Origin: Candidatus Hydrogenedentota bacterium
Lineage (GTDB): Bacteria; Hydrogenedentota; Hydrogenedentia; Hydrogenedentiales; GCA-2746185
Assembly (NCBI GenBank): GCA_012965445.1
Contig: DTSJ01000109.1
Location: 1 to 15,330 of the forward strand
DNA length: 15,330 nucleotides
Direction of reading: 5' to 3'
The notes beneath the pieces are model-generated. The model saw nothing but the letters and a program-made list of their open reading frames with translations. It had not been told where the DNA came from and ran no database searches. This document shows positions 9,208 to 15,177 of the stretch, one piece after another (position 1 is the stretch's first letter; the number at the start of each line of letters is the position of its first letter). The position numbers and the translations under genes were made by a program.

Positions 9208-9321
9208 GAAGACGAGTTCCCCCATATACCGCCCGCTACACGCAGACTCGCCAAAATACTCACAGAACTCGGCGTCGATCATATCTTCGAAGAATACAAC
9301 GGCGATCACCGAAGTTGGTAA
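9208..9321 (+). pseudogene. Second esterase/alpha-beta hydrolase C-terminal remnant
   Basis: After an in-frame TGA at 9205 the rightward frame reads EDEFPHIPPATRRLAKILTE followed by LGVDHIFEEYNGDHRSW and a TAA at 9319-9321. The R-x-L-A-x-x-L-x-x-x-G-x-x-H-x-F-E-x-Y-x-G-D-H pattern is the usual end of secreted esterases and dienelactone-type hydrolases, with the final GDH carrying the catalytic His. Only about 37 residues survive and there is no start codon, so this is a fragment. It points away from the other esterase remnant, their broken ends meeting around 9165-9208. It is too short to appear as a gene in ordinary gene finding. Confidence 0.55.
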
Positions 9322-9336
9322 TTGATCTGCTTCGGG

Positions 9337-9363
9337 CTGTCAAAGACCGTGGTAAGCTAGAAT
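9337..9363 (+). promoter_or_regulatory. Possible promoter for the small lipoprotein gene
   Basis: CTGTCA (9337-9342) and TAGAAT (9358-9363) are 15 bases apart, a short spacing. The -10-like box is reasonable and lies about 50 bases before the ATG at 9413. Tentative. Confidence 0.3.
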
Positions 9364-9412
9364 CTTCAATCCACGTACCCTTCCAAATGCGCCAAATCGA
9401 GGAGGGATCACC

Positions 9413-9853
9413 ATGCGCTCCATGACCGTCCTGATAGCACTGCTCTCGTTTATGTGCATCGGCTGTCAACCCGCTCAAAAATCAGAAATCGTCACGGATA
9501 CCCCCATTCCAGACGAAGAAGTGATCTCGTTGCTGGAAGAGTTTATCGCCGAGCGGGAGATTCAGATAAAGCGTCTTGAGGGCCTCACTAAAGAACGTTT
9601 GTTGCCGCCTGACCACGTAGCCCCGCCCAGAGCCGACCTCGCGGAAACCCGCATCGAGCTTGCAAAGAGACTCGGACAGCAGGACAAAGTCGTCGAACAG
9701 CTGGAGTTTATCGTAAGTACTCTGGAAAAAGCGGAGACGAGAACGGAACTCCTCATTAAACTGGGGGAATCCCATCACGCTGACCAGTTCGCAGCCAGAC
9801 AAAGGCTGCTTCAGACTCGGATTCGCCTGGTCGAAGAAAAAGCAAAGCTGTAA
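9413..9853 (+). CDS. Small helical lipoprotein, function unknown
   Basis: Encodes 146 residues. The ATG at 9413 follows GAGGAGGG with seven bases between AGGAGG and the start, the strongest ribosome binding site I noted in the window. Residues 1-17 form a short lipoprotein signal (MRSMTVLIALLSFMCIG) with Cys18 as the likely lipidated residue; the lipobox is unusual in having Cys at -3. The mature part is charged and almost entirely helical (DEEVISLLEEFIAEREIQIKR, then ETRIELAKRLGQQDKVVEQL and a similar third helix), suggesting a coiled coil or helical hairpin in the periplasm. I do not recognise a family. It sits between esterase relics and a convergent epimerase gene, with 22 bases separating the two stops. 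Its codon third positions are more G/T-rich than those of the other rightward genes, which may mean recent inversion or arrival. Confidence 0.8.
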   Translation: MRSMTVLIALLSFMCIGCQPAQKSEIVTDTPIPDEEVISLLEEFIAEREIQIKRLEGLTKERLLPPDHVAPPRADLAETRIELAKRLGQQDKVVEQLEFIVSTLEKAETRTELLIKLGESHHADQFAARQRLLQTRIRLVEEKAKL

Positions 9854-9875
9854 AAAAACGTCCGCCGTCGAGATA

Positions 9876-10937
9876 TTACAAACGCTCCGCGAACCCGTCA
9901 TGGATCTGCTGCATGATATCTTCCAGTGAGTACCGATACCCCCAGTCGGGGTAATGGCTCCGAAATTTCCCGACGTCGCTCACGTACCAGATGTGATCGC
10001 CAATGCGGTTATCGTCGACTAGCGTATAGTCCAGCCTCTTGCCCGAAAGCTTTTCGCAAACCCCAATAGCCTCAAGCATCGAACAATTGCTGTGACGGCT
10101 TCCGCCCGCGTTGTATACCTCCCCCTCTCGCGGATTCTGGTAAAAATGCCAGAACATGTTAATGAGATCATACGAATGAATGTTATCGCGAACCTGCTTG
10201 CCCTTGTACCCGAAAACCGTGTAAGGCGTTCCAGCGATCGCGCATTTCATCAAATAGGACAAGAAACCGTGGAGCTCCGTACCAGAATGGCCCGGACCGG
10301 TAAGACACCCCCCACGAAAACACGCCGCCTTCATTCCAAAATACCGCCCGTACTCCTGAACAAGCACGTCTGCGGCAACCTTCGACACTCCGAAAAGAGA
10401 GTGCTTGCATTGATCAATTGACATCGTCTCATCAATACCGTCCGCAGCATAAGGATGCCCCGCGTCCACCTCCCACCGAAGCTCTTCCTCCACAAGCGGA
10501 AGCGCATTCGGAGCATCACCATATACCTTGTTGGTCGAAGTGAAGATAAAACAAGCATCAGGGCAGTTCTGACGTGTACTTTCAAGCATCACATGCGTCC
10601 CGTTCGCATTTACAGAGAAATCCGTATACGGCTCCTTCGCAGCCCAGTCATGCGAAGGCTGAGCAGCAGCATGGATTACGAGTTTGACATCCCCCCCGTA
10701 CTCCCTAAAAATTTCTACAATCGCCTTCTGATCACGGATGTCTGCCGAATAGTGCGTGTAACCGTCAATAGATTCCTCAAGCGCCTTCCGGCTCCACTCG
10801 GTCGATGCATCCTCCCCAAAAAATACCTCCCGCATCCCGTTATCAATGCCCACCACCTTGAAGCCTTTCGCATCAAAAAATCGGACCGCTTCCGCTCCTA
10901 TCAGGCCTGCGGCTCCAGTTATGATCGCAATGTCAAT
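9876..10937 (-). CDS. NAD-dependent sugar epimerase, CDP-paratose 2-epimerase-like, ATT start
   Basis: Extended short-chain dehydrogenase of 353 residues. The Rossmann glycine motif [10 protein letters not shown] (5-14) is present only if translation begins upstream of the first ATG/GTG/TTG codon. An in-frame TGA (10941-10943) lies two codons before an ATT at 10937, and AGGAAGG (10944-10950) stands six bases ahead of that ATT, so I take ATT as the start. Other landmarks are [22 protein letters not shown] (89-98), [10 protein letters not shown] (132-141), the HSLFGVSK segment (179-186) and [18 protein letters not shown]. These match a CDP-paratose/tyvelose 2-epimerase-like group. The catalytic Tyr of YxxxK is Phe182 here while Lys186 is kept. 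It probably interconverts a nucleotide-linked hexose for surface glycan; the true substrate is unknown. GalE is divergent from it. Confidence 0.88.
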   Translation of the reverse strand: MDIAIITGAAGLIGAEAVRFFDAKGFKVVGIDNGMREVFFGEDASTEWSRKALEESIDGYTHYSADIRDQKAIVEIFREYGGDVKLVIHAAAQPSHDWAAKEPYTDFSVNANGTHVMLESTRQNCPDACFIFTSTNKVYGDAPNALPLVEEELRWEVDAGHPYAADGIDETMSIDQCKHSLFGVSKVAADVLVQEYGRYFGMKAACFRGGCLTGPGHSGTELHGFLSYLMKCAIAGTPYTVFGYKGKQVRDNIHSYDLINMFWHFYQNPREGEVYNAGGSRHSNCSMLEAIGVCEKLSGKRLDYTLVDDNRIGDHIWYVSDVGKFRSHYPDWGYRYSLEDIMQQIHDGFAERL

Positions 10938-10943
10938 GCTTCA

Positions 10944-10950
10944 CCTTCCT
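10944..10950 (-). promoter_or_regulatory. Ribosome binding site deciding the ATT start of the epimerase
   Basis: Read leftward, AGGAAGG is followed by TGAAGC and then ATT. The in-frame stop TGA lies inside this six-base spacer, so translation cannot begin further upstream in this frame, and the Rossmann motif needs a start no later than the second ATT (10931). Confidence 0.6.
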
Positions 10951-10977
10951 TTCAGGTAGCAACCCTGCTCTGGAACG

Positions 10978-11005
10978 AGTATACCACGCACAAACACGTT
11001 GTAAA
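10978..11005 (-). promoter_or_regulatory. Sigma70-type promoter for the epimerase gene
   Basis: On the minus strand, TTTACA (11005-11000) and TATACT (10983-10978) are 16 bases apart. Transcription would begin near 10971, giving a leader of about 34 bases that contains the AGGAAGG site. This supports a start at 10937. Confidence 0.6.
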
Positions 11006-11070
11006 ACTACAGCACAATACAGTACCCTAGGAAAATTCTATTGAGCATCATTCTAGAAAAGGTAGAAAGT

Positions 11071-12054
11071 ATGTCTGTTCTGGTTGTCGGGGGAGCAGGA
11101 TACATCGGCAGTGTCACGGTCGAACGATTATTGGCCGTAGATGAATCGGTCATCGTATACGATAATTTTTCCACCGGAAACCGCGGTGCCGTTTCTCCCT
11201 ACGCAATTCTGATTGAAGGCGACATTCTCAACACCCGGAAACTTGCGTCGATTATGCGTGATCACGAAATCGACACCGTAATGCATTTTGCCGCCTACAT
11301 CGAAGTCGGCGAATCCGTAGCGAATCCCCTAAAATATTTCGACAACAACCTCGTCGGCGCACACTCGGTCATGAAAGCCATGATCGAAACCAACATACGA
11401 CGATTCATTTTCAGCTCCACCGCCGCAGTATACGGAATGCCCGAAACCGTCCCGATCACCGAAGACGCACCCGTCGCACCAATCAACCCCTATGGCCTCT
11501 CCAAGCTGATGATCGAGCAAATGCTCGACTGGCACGGACGAGCCCACGGACTAAACCACGTAATTCTCAGATACTTCAACGCATGCGGCGCGTCCCCGAC
11601 CTACGGCGAAGCCCACAGCCCCGAGTCCCACCTGATCCCCAACATCCTCTTCGCCGCATCAGGCAAGCGAGACAAAATCATGGTATTCGGAAACGACTAC
11701 GACACCCCCGACGGCACATGCGTCCGCGACTACATCCACGTGGAAGATCTGGCCGATGCACACATCAGAGCAATGAGCCATCTGCGAGTCGACGGCGATT
11801 CCCTCACCGTCAATCTGGGTAACTCAATCGGCAACTCAGTGCTCGAAGTCATCGAAACCGTCAAATCCGTCACAGGACAGAATTTTCCCGTAGAAATTCA
11901 TGATCGACGACCAGGAGATGCAGACAGACTCGTCGCCTCTTCGGAAAAGGCCCAGCACGTACTGGAATGGTCACCCCAAAAAGGGGATATACAGACAATA
12001 GTTAGCGACGCGTGGAATTTCATGCAGACCCACCCCGACGGCTATGACAAGTAG
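11071..12054 (+). CDS. galE: UDP-glucose 4-epimerase
   Basis: Encodes 327 residues. I chose the ATG at 11071, which opens directly into the NAD-binding strand (SVLVVGGAGYIGS, glycines at 7, 8, 10 and 13) and has AAAAGG eight bases ahead; the in-frame TTG at 11041 would add ten residues with no support. The extended SDR motifs are all present: YDNFSTGN (30-37), HFAAYIEVGESVANPLKY (72-89), SSTAAVYG (115-122, catalytic Ser/Thr), PYGLSK (140-145, Tyr141 and Lys145), LRYFNACGA (166-174), DGTCVRDYIHVEDLA (214-228) and RRPGDADRLVA (279-289). It interconverts UDP-glucose and UDP-galactose (or their N-acetyl forms) in the cytoplasm, feeding glycan synthesis. It is divergent from the other epimerase over a gap of about 130 bases; I see no convincing promoter on this strand. 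Confidence 0.95.
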   Translation: MSVLVVGGAGYIGSVTVERLLAVDESVIVYDNFSTGNRGAVSPYAILIEGDILNTRKLASIMRDHEIDTVMHFAAYIEVGESVANPLKYFDNNLVGAHSVMKAMIETNIRRFIFSSTAAVYGMPETVPITEDAPVAPINPYGLSKLMIEQMLDWHGRAHGLNHVILRYFNACGASPTYGEAHSPESHLIPNILFAASGKRDKIMVFGNDYDTPDGTCVRDYIHVEDLADAHIRAMSHLRVDGDSLTVNLGNSIGNSVLEVIETVKSVTGQNFPVEIHDRRPGDADRLVASSEKAQHVLEWSPQKGDIQTIVSDAWNFMQTHPDGYDK

Positions 12055-12163
12055 CTTTTTCTGCATCTGACTTCCCTTTAGAGGGCCATTTACGGTAAAA
12101 TCAGGCGTTACATACAAGAACGCCGATGACCGATCCAAAACCTTGATTCGTAAGGACACATAC

Positions 12164-12412
12164 ATGAAAAAATCCACACTAGCGGCACTGTGTTTCGCCC
12201 TGATACTCACATGGGAAAACCACGCACACGCCTATCTCGACGCCAATTCAGGTTCCATCATCATTCAAGCACTCATCGGCGGTCTCGTCGGATTAGGTGT
12301 TCTACTAAAAATGTATTGGCACGGCTTTCTAATCAAAATCGGAGTAAAGAAGGCCATAGACGAATCAGAAGAGGAAACGCCTGAGATAGAAGCCGAGGCT
12401 GAGTCAGAATAG
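12164..12412 (+). CDS. Small secreted/membrane protein found beside glycan methyltransferases
   Basis: Encodes 82 residues. The ATG at 12164 has AAGGA seven bases ahead; an in-frame TTG at 12143 is less likely. A signal peptide (KKSTLAALCFALILTW, cleavage probably after AHA at 21-23) is followed directly by YLDANSGSIIIQALIGGLVG, one membrane helix, a basic patch (HGFLIKIGVKKA) and a very acidic tail (about ten Glu/Asp in the last 22 residues). From memory, similar proteins with a Y-L-D-P-G-T/S-G-S start after the signal are common in polysaccharide loci next to large SAM methyltransferases or sulfatases, and their function is unknown. The next gene, 44 bases on, is just such a methyltransferase. 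It may act as a membrane adaptor; this is inference. A TAAAAT box lies upstream near 12097, but no -35 partner was found. Confidence 0.82.
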   Translation: MKKSTLAALCFALILTWENHAHAYLDANSGSIIIQALIGGLVGLGVLLKMYWHGFLIKIGVKKAIDESEEETPEIEAEAESE

Positions 12413-12456
12413 ATGTCACTTAACCATCGAGCCTCGTTCGATAAGATCACCGCGCA

Positions 12457-13863
12457 ATGACCGACTCAGCTCCACAAGCAGAGACAGGCTCTTTCCGCGA
12501 CCGGCAGGGTCGCATCTACGTCCAGCCCGACGCAGTATTTCGCGGATTGAGCAGCCAGGCTTGGTCCGAATGGGAACTACTTTCCAATACGAAATTCTTC
12601 AAGAAAGCCCTCGAATCTGGCTCTATCGTCAAAACAGAAGCCGACGATTCACTAACCGTCGATACCGCCGACCTCCCTCAACCCTGGCACGCATATCTGA
12701 AACACGAACGCCTTTCCTTCGTCACCTACCCCTACGAATGGCCCTTCGATATGCTCAAAGACGCCGCACTCCTCCAACTCGAATTACTCGAACAGGCAGT
12801 CGCCGAAGGCATGATCCTCAAAGACTCCACCCCCTACAACGTCGTCTATCGCGGCGCACAGCCCGTGTTCATTGATATCCCCTCCTTCGAAAAGTTAAAG
12901 CCCGGCGAACCCTGGATCGGGTATCGCCAGTTCTGCGAACTCTACCTCTACCCACTCATGCTCCAAGCCTACAAAGACATCCCCTATCGACACTGGCTGC
13001 GCGGGCGCGTGGACGGAGTCGACCCCGCAGATTGCAACGCTATGATGTCATTTCGGGATCGATTTCGCCCCGGCGTATTCACGAACGTCTATCTCCAGTC
13101 CAAGCTCATAAACGCCTACAGCGACTCGAACCGTTCCATCAAAAAAGAAGTGACGAATGCCGGGTTCTCAAAAGAACTAATCAAAGCGAACCTGAAAAAA
13201 ATGAAAAAGCTCGTCTCCGGCCTCAATTGGAACAAGGGCAAGACAGAATGGTCGGATTACGCGCAAACCCACAGCTACGACGATGAAAATTTTCAGATGA
13301 AAATCGATTTCGTCCGCGAGTCAGCCCAAGCGAAACCGCGTGCACTCGCATGGGACATCGGCTGTAACACCGGCACCTTTTCAAAAATACTCGCCGAAAA
13401 AAGCGACACCGTCATCGCAATGGACATTGATCCCCTCGCCGTCCAAAAGCTGTACAACGAACTCAAACATTCTGGCCCCGAAAATATCACCCCAATCATC
13501 AGCAACATCGCCGACTCCTCCCCCAGTCTCGGCTGGCGCGGAATGGAACGCAAACGGCTCGAAGAGCGTGGCAAACCAAATTTCACCGTCTGCCTCGCAC
13601 TGATTCATCACGTCGTCATCTCAGCCCACATCCCCCTCTACGAATTCATCGATTATCTCGGCAGCCTCGGCACCGATCTCGTCATCGAAATGGTCATCAA
13701 AGAAGACGCCATGGTAAAAAAACTCCTCCTGAACAAAGACGACATCTACGACGACTACGAAACAGAATTCCTCGAAACCTGCCTGAACAAACACTTCACA
13801 ATCCAGAAAAAACACGAATACCACAACAACACAAGAATCCTGTACTACGCCGAAGCCAAATAA
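12457..13863 (+). CDS. Two-domain protein: kinase-like N-terminal half and class I SAM methyltransferase
   Basis: Encodes 468 residues from an ATG with only a weak ribosome binding site. Residues 1-230 include LKDSTPYNVVYRGAQPVFID (121-140), which resembles the catalytic loop and metal-binding strand of aminoglycoside-phosphotransferase/choline-kinase folds: an H/K-x-D-x-x-x-x-N loop followed shortly by an I/F-I-D strand. Here the residues are Asp123, Asn128 and Asp140. Residues 280-468 form a methyltransferase with motif I AWDIGCNTGTFSK (298-310), strand-2 acid in AMDIDP (321-326), CLALIHHVV (379-387) and a C-terminal NTRILYYAEAK strand. Proteins of this length and layout are annotated as SAM methyltransferases (NoeA-like) in glycan loci. 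The gene follows the small membrane protein and precedes a DUF1080 gene by 12 bases, so co-transcription is likely. Whether the N-terminal half has kinase activity or is a degenerate recognition module is not known. Confidence 0.88.
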   Translation: MTDSAPQAETGSFRDRQGRIYVQPDAVFRGLSSQAWSEWELLSNTKFFKKALESGSIVKTEADDSLTVDTADLPQPWHAYLKHERLSFVTYPYEWPFDMLKDAALLQLELLEQAVAEGMILKDSTPYNVVYRGAQPVFIDIPSFEKLKPGEPWIGYRQFCELYLYPLMLQAYKDIPYRHWLRGRVDGVDPADCNAMMSFRDRFRPGVFTNVYLQSKLINAYSDSNRSIKKEVTNAGFSKELIKANLKKMKKLVSGLNWNKGKTEWSDYAQTHSYDDENFQMKIDFVRESAQAKPRALAWDIGCNTGTFSKILAEKSDTVIAMDIDPLAVQKLYNELKHSGPENITPIISNIADSSPSLGWRGMERKRLEERGKPNFTVCLALIHHVVISAHIPLYEFIDYLGSLGTDLVIEMVIKEDAMVKKLLLNKDDIYDDYETEFLETCLNKHFTIQKKHEYHNNTRILYYAEAK

Positions 13864-13875
13864 AGGGAAGATAAA

Positions 13876-14544
13876 ATGAAAGTCCTAAGTAGCCTTGCCA
13901 TAACGACATGTTTGTGTCTTACGATTATTGGCTGTAATGATTTCGTCATTGGTGTTGTACCCGATGCGGAATCAGGACGTGGTGCCTCTGACGAGTCTTC
14001 CGAACCCGAATGGATCTCCCTCTTCGATGGACAAACTCTCGACGGCTGGACGCAGCGCGGCAGCGCCAAGTGGGAAGTCAAAGACGCCGTAATGATCGGC
14101 ACCTCCTCAGGCGGCCAAGGACACATCTATGCGTCACCCGAACTCACCGACCAGGAAGTCAAAGGGATATACCGCATAGTCTCCATGGAGCGCGGCGCCA
14201 ACAGCGGTGTCTATTTCAGAGCAAACCCTCCGGCCGACAACATCAACGGATATCCCGAAGGCTACGAAGCGCAGATCTGCCACACACAAGATGCACACAC
14301 AGGCTGGCTGTGGAAACCCGGAACACCGACGGGTAAAGCGACCGCTCTGCTGACCAAAGACGGCGAGTGGTTCTCCATGCGCCAATCAGTTGTCGGTACT
14401 GAAATAAAAATATGGATCAACGACGAACTCGTCATGACCTATGAAGACGATGAATTCACCAAAGGCTTCATCGCGATCCAATGCCACAACGAAGGAATGA
14501 CCATAGAAGCCAAAGAACTCTACTACCGTGACTTGAGCAAGTAA
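13876..14544 (+). CDS. DUF1080 (3-keto-disaccharide hydrolase) lipoprotein
   Basis: Encodes 222 residues. AGGGAAG precedes the ATG closely. A lipoprotein signal ends in TIIGC with Cys20 as the lipid site, so the protein should be anchored in the outer membrane or at the periplasmic face. The remainder is one DUF1080 domain (about 45-218), a concanavalin-like beta sandwich: WISLFDGQTLDGWTQRG (46-62), the W-E-V-K-D-A-V strand, NSGVYFRAN (109-117), GYEAQICHTQDAHTGWLW (129-146) and the closing EAKELYYRDL. The family is named for 3-keto-disaccharide hydrolysis, and its members are very abundant in Planctomycetes and related phyla; the actual substrate of this one is unknown. It is packed between the methyltransferase and the tautomerase-like gene with gaps of 12 and 16 bases, suggesting one message. 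Confidence 0.92.
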   Translation: MKVLSSLAITTCLCLTIIGCNDFVIGVVPDAESGRGASDESSEPEWISLFDGQTLDGWTQRGSAKWEVKDAVMIGTSSGGQGHIYASPELTDQEVKGIYRIVSMERGANSGVYFRANPPADNINGYPEGYEAQICHTQDAHTGWLWKPGTPTGKATALLTKDGEWFSMRQSVVGTEIKIWINDELVMTYEDDEFTKGFIAIQCHNEGMTIEAKELYYRDLSK

Positions 14545-14560
14545 ACGCAAGGATCACTCG

Positions 14561-14758
14561 ATGCCCTACGTAAACATAAAAATCACCAAAGAAGGCGCCA
14601 CGAAAGAGCAAAAACAACAACTCATCCAGGGAGCCACCAAACTCCTAGCAGACGTACTAGGCAAAAATCCAGCAACCACAGTAGTAGTCATCGACGAAGT
14701 CGAAACCGACAACTGGGGCATAGCCGGCGAGCAAGTCACGGAACTCCGCAAAAAATAG
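14561..14758 (+). CDS. 4-oxalocrotonate tautomerase-like protein
   Basis: Encodes 65 residues, the normal subunit size of the family, with AAGGA seven bases before the ATG. The sequence begins Met-Pro-Tyr, so removal of Met would expose the N-terminal proline that acts as the catalytic base in this superfamily. The helix EQKQQLIQGATKLLADVLG (16-34) and the strand VVVIDEV (45-51) followed by NWGIAGE align well with 4-oxalocrotonate tautomerase. The two arginines that bind substrate there (Arg11 and Arg39) are not present: the aligned positions are Gly/Ala and Val, and Phe50 is Trp. The reaction is therefore probably different, or the substrate smaller or less charged. Its place at the end of a glycan-related gene group is odd for an aromatic-degradation enzyme. 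Confidence 0.88.
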   Translation: MPYVNIKITKEGATKEQKQQLIQGATKLLADVLGKNPATTVVVIDEVETDNWGIAGEQVTELRKK

Positions 14759-14759
14759 G

Positions 14760-14779
14760 GGCGACCTTGCGTGGTCGCC
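14760..14779. terminator. Intrinsic terminator hairpin between convergent genes
   Basis: GGCGACC (14760-14766) and GGTCGCC (14773-14779) form a perfect seven-pair stem with a six-base loop. On the minus strand the stem is followed, after CCTA, by a run of six T (complement of A14750-14755), making it a convincing Rho-independent terminator for the leftward HNH gene. For the rightward genes only TTCC follows, so it is weaker in that direction. Confidence 0.75.
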
Positions 14780-14789
14780 TTCCATCCGG

Positions 14790-15167
14790 TCAATCGTCCT
14801 CTTCGGAATCGATCATCCCCTTCAACCCTGCAAAAGGATTATTCCCGAGCGACCCCTCCGAATGAAGCTCCCTACTTCCCCCGCTCCCCTCCGAATCCTG
14901 ATGCTCATCATCGTGACAATAAAGGCACAGCAGTTCCCAGTTACTCCCGTCAGGCGGATTGTTCGAGTGATTGTGATCCTTATGATGCACCGTAAGTTCG
15001 CGCAGCGTCTTCCCCGAAAATTCCCGGCAGCATCGCCCGCACACATGCGGAAAAAGCGCGAGCGCCTGTTCGCGATAGCCCTTCTCGCGATCATCGGAAT
15101 AACGACGCGCATCGGCCAGAATCTTCGCTTGCCGTTCAGGATCAATATTTCTCTTCGGGGAACTCAT
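14790..15167 (-). CDS. yajD: HNH endonuclease family protein, YajD-like
   Basis: Encodes 125 residues. A basic helical start (DPERQAKILADARRYSDDREKGYREQ) leads to the nuclease core: a zinc knuckle with Cys43-x-x-Cys46 and Cys81-x-x-Cys84, the VHHKDHNH motif (60-67) with the HNH histidine, and NWELLCLYCHDDEH (76-89) holding Asn77 and the second histidine pair. The core matches YajD, a stand-alone HNH protein widespread in bacteria with no firmly established role; it is not a homing or restriction enzyme by context. The last 35 residues are rich in Ser, Gly, Glu and Asp and appear disordered. No clear ribosome binding site is seen, and only ten bases separate it from the HD-GYP gene upstream, so the two are likely co-transcribed. 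It ends at the hairpin at 14760-14779. Confidence 0.92.
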   Translation of the reverse strand: MSSPKRNIDPERQAKILADARRYSDDREKGYREQALALFPHVCGRCCREFSGKTLRELTVHHKDHNHSNNPPDGSNWELLCLYCHDDEHQDSEGSGGSRELHSEGSLGNNPFAGLKGMIDSEEDD

Positions 15168-15177
15168 GGTCTGGGTG

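Noticed and set aside
9166..9309. Extension of the minus-strand esterase remnant up to the ATG at 9309
   Set aside because: The extra residues are acidic and phenylalanine-rich, do not resemble the esterase family, and are antisense to the second esterase remnant.
9852..9875. Possible terminator between the lipoprotein and epimerase genes, with seven T on the minus strand after a GC-rich stretch
   Set aside because: No convincing stem can be formed in the GC-rich stretch beside the T run.
10999..11040. Promoter for galE using TTGTAA near 10999
   Set aside because: No acceptable -10 box at 16-18 bases; the sequence is better explained as part of the leftward promoter.
11041..11070. TTG start giving galE ten more N-terminal residues
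   Set aside because: GalE proteins begin at the NAD-binding strand, and the ATG at 11071 has a suitable AAAAGG ahead of it.
12432..12450. Short hairpin (ATCGA/TCGAT) before the two-domain methyltransferase gene
   Set aside because: Only five pairs with a seven-base loop, no T-tract and no sign of attenuation; likely chance.
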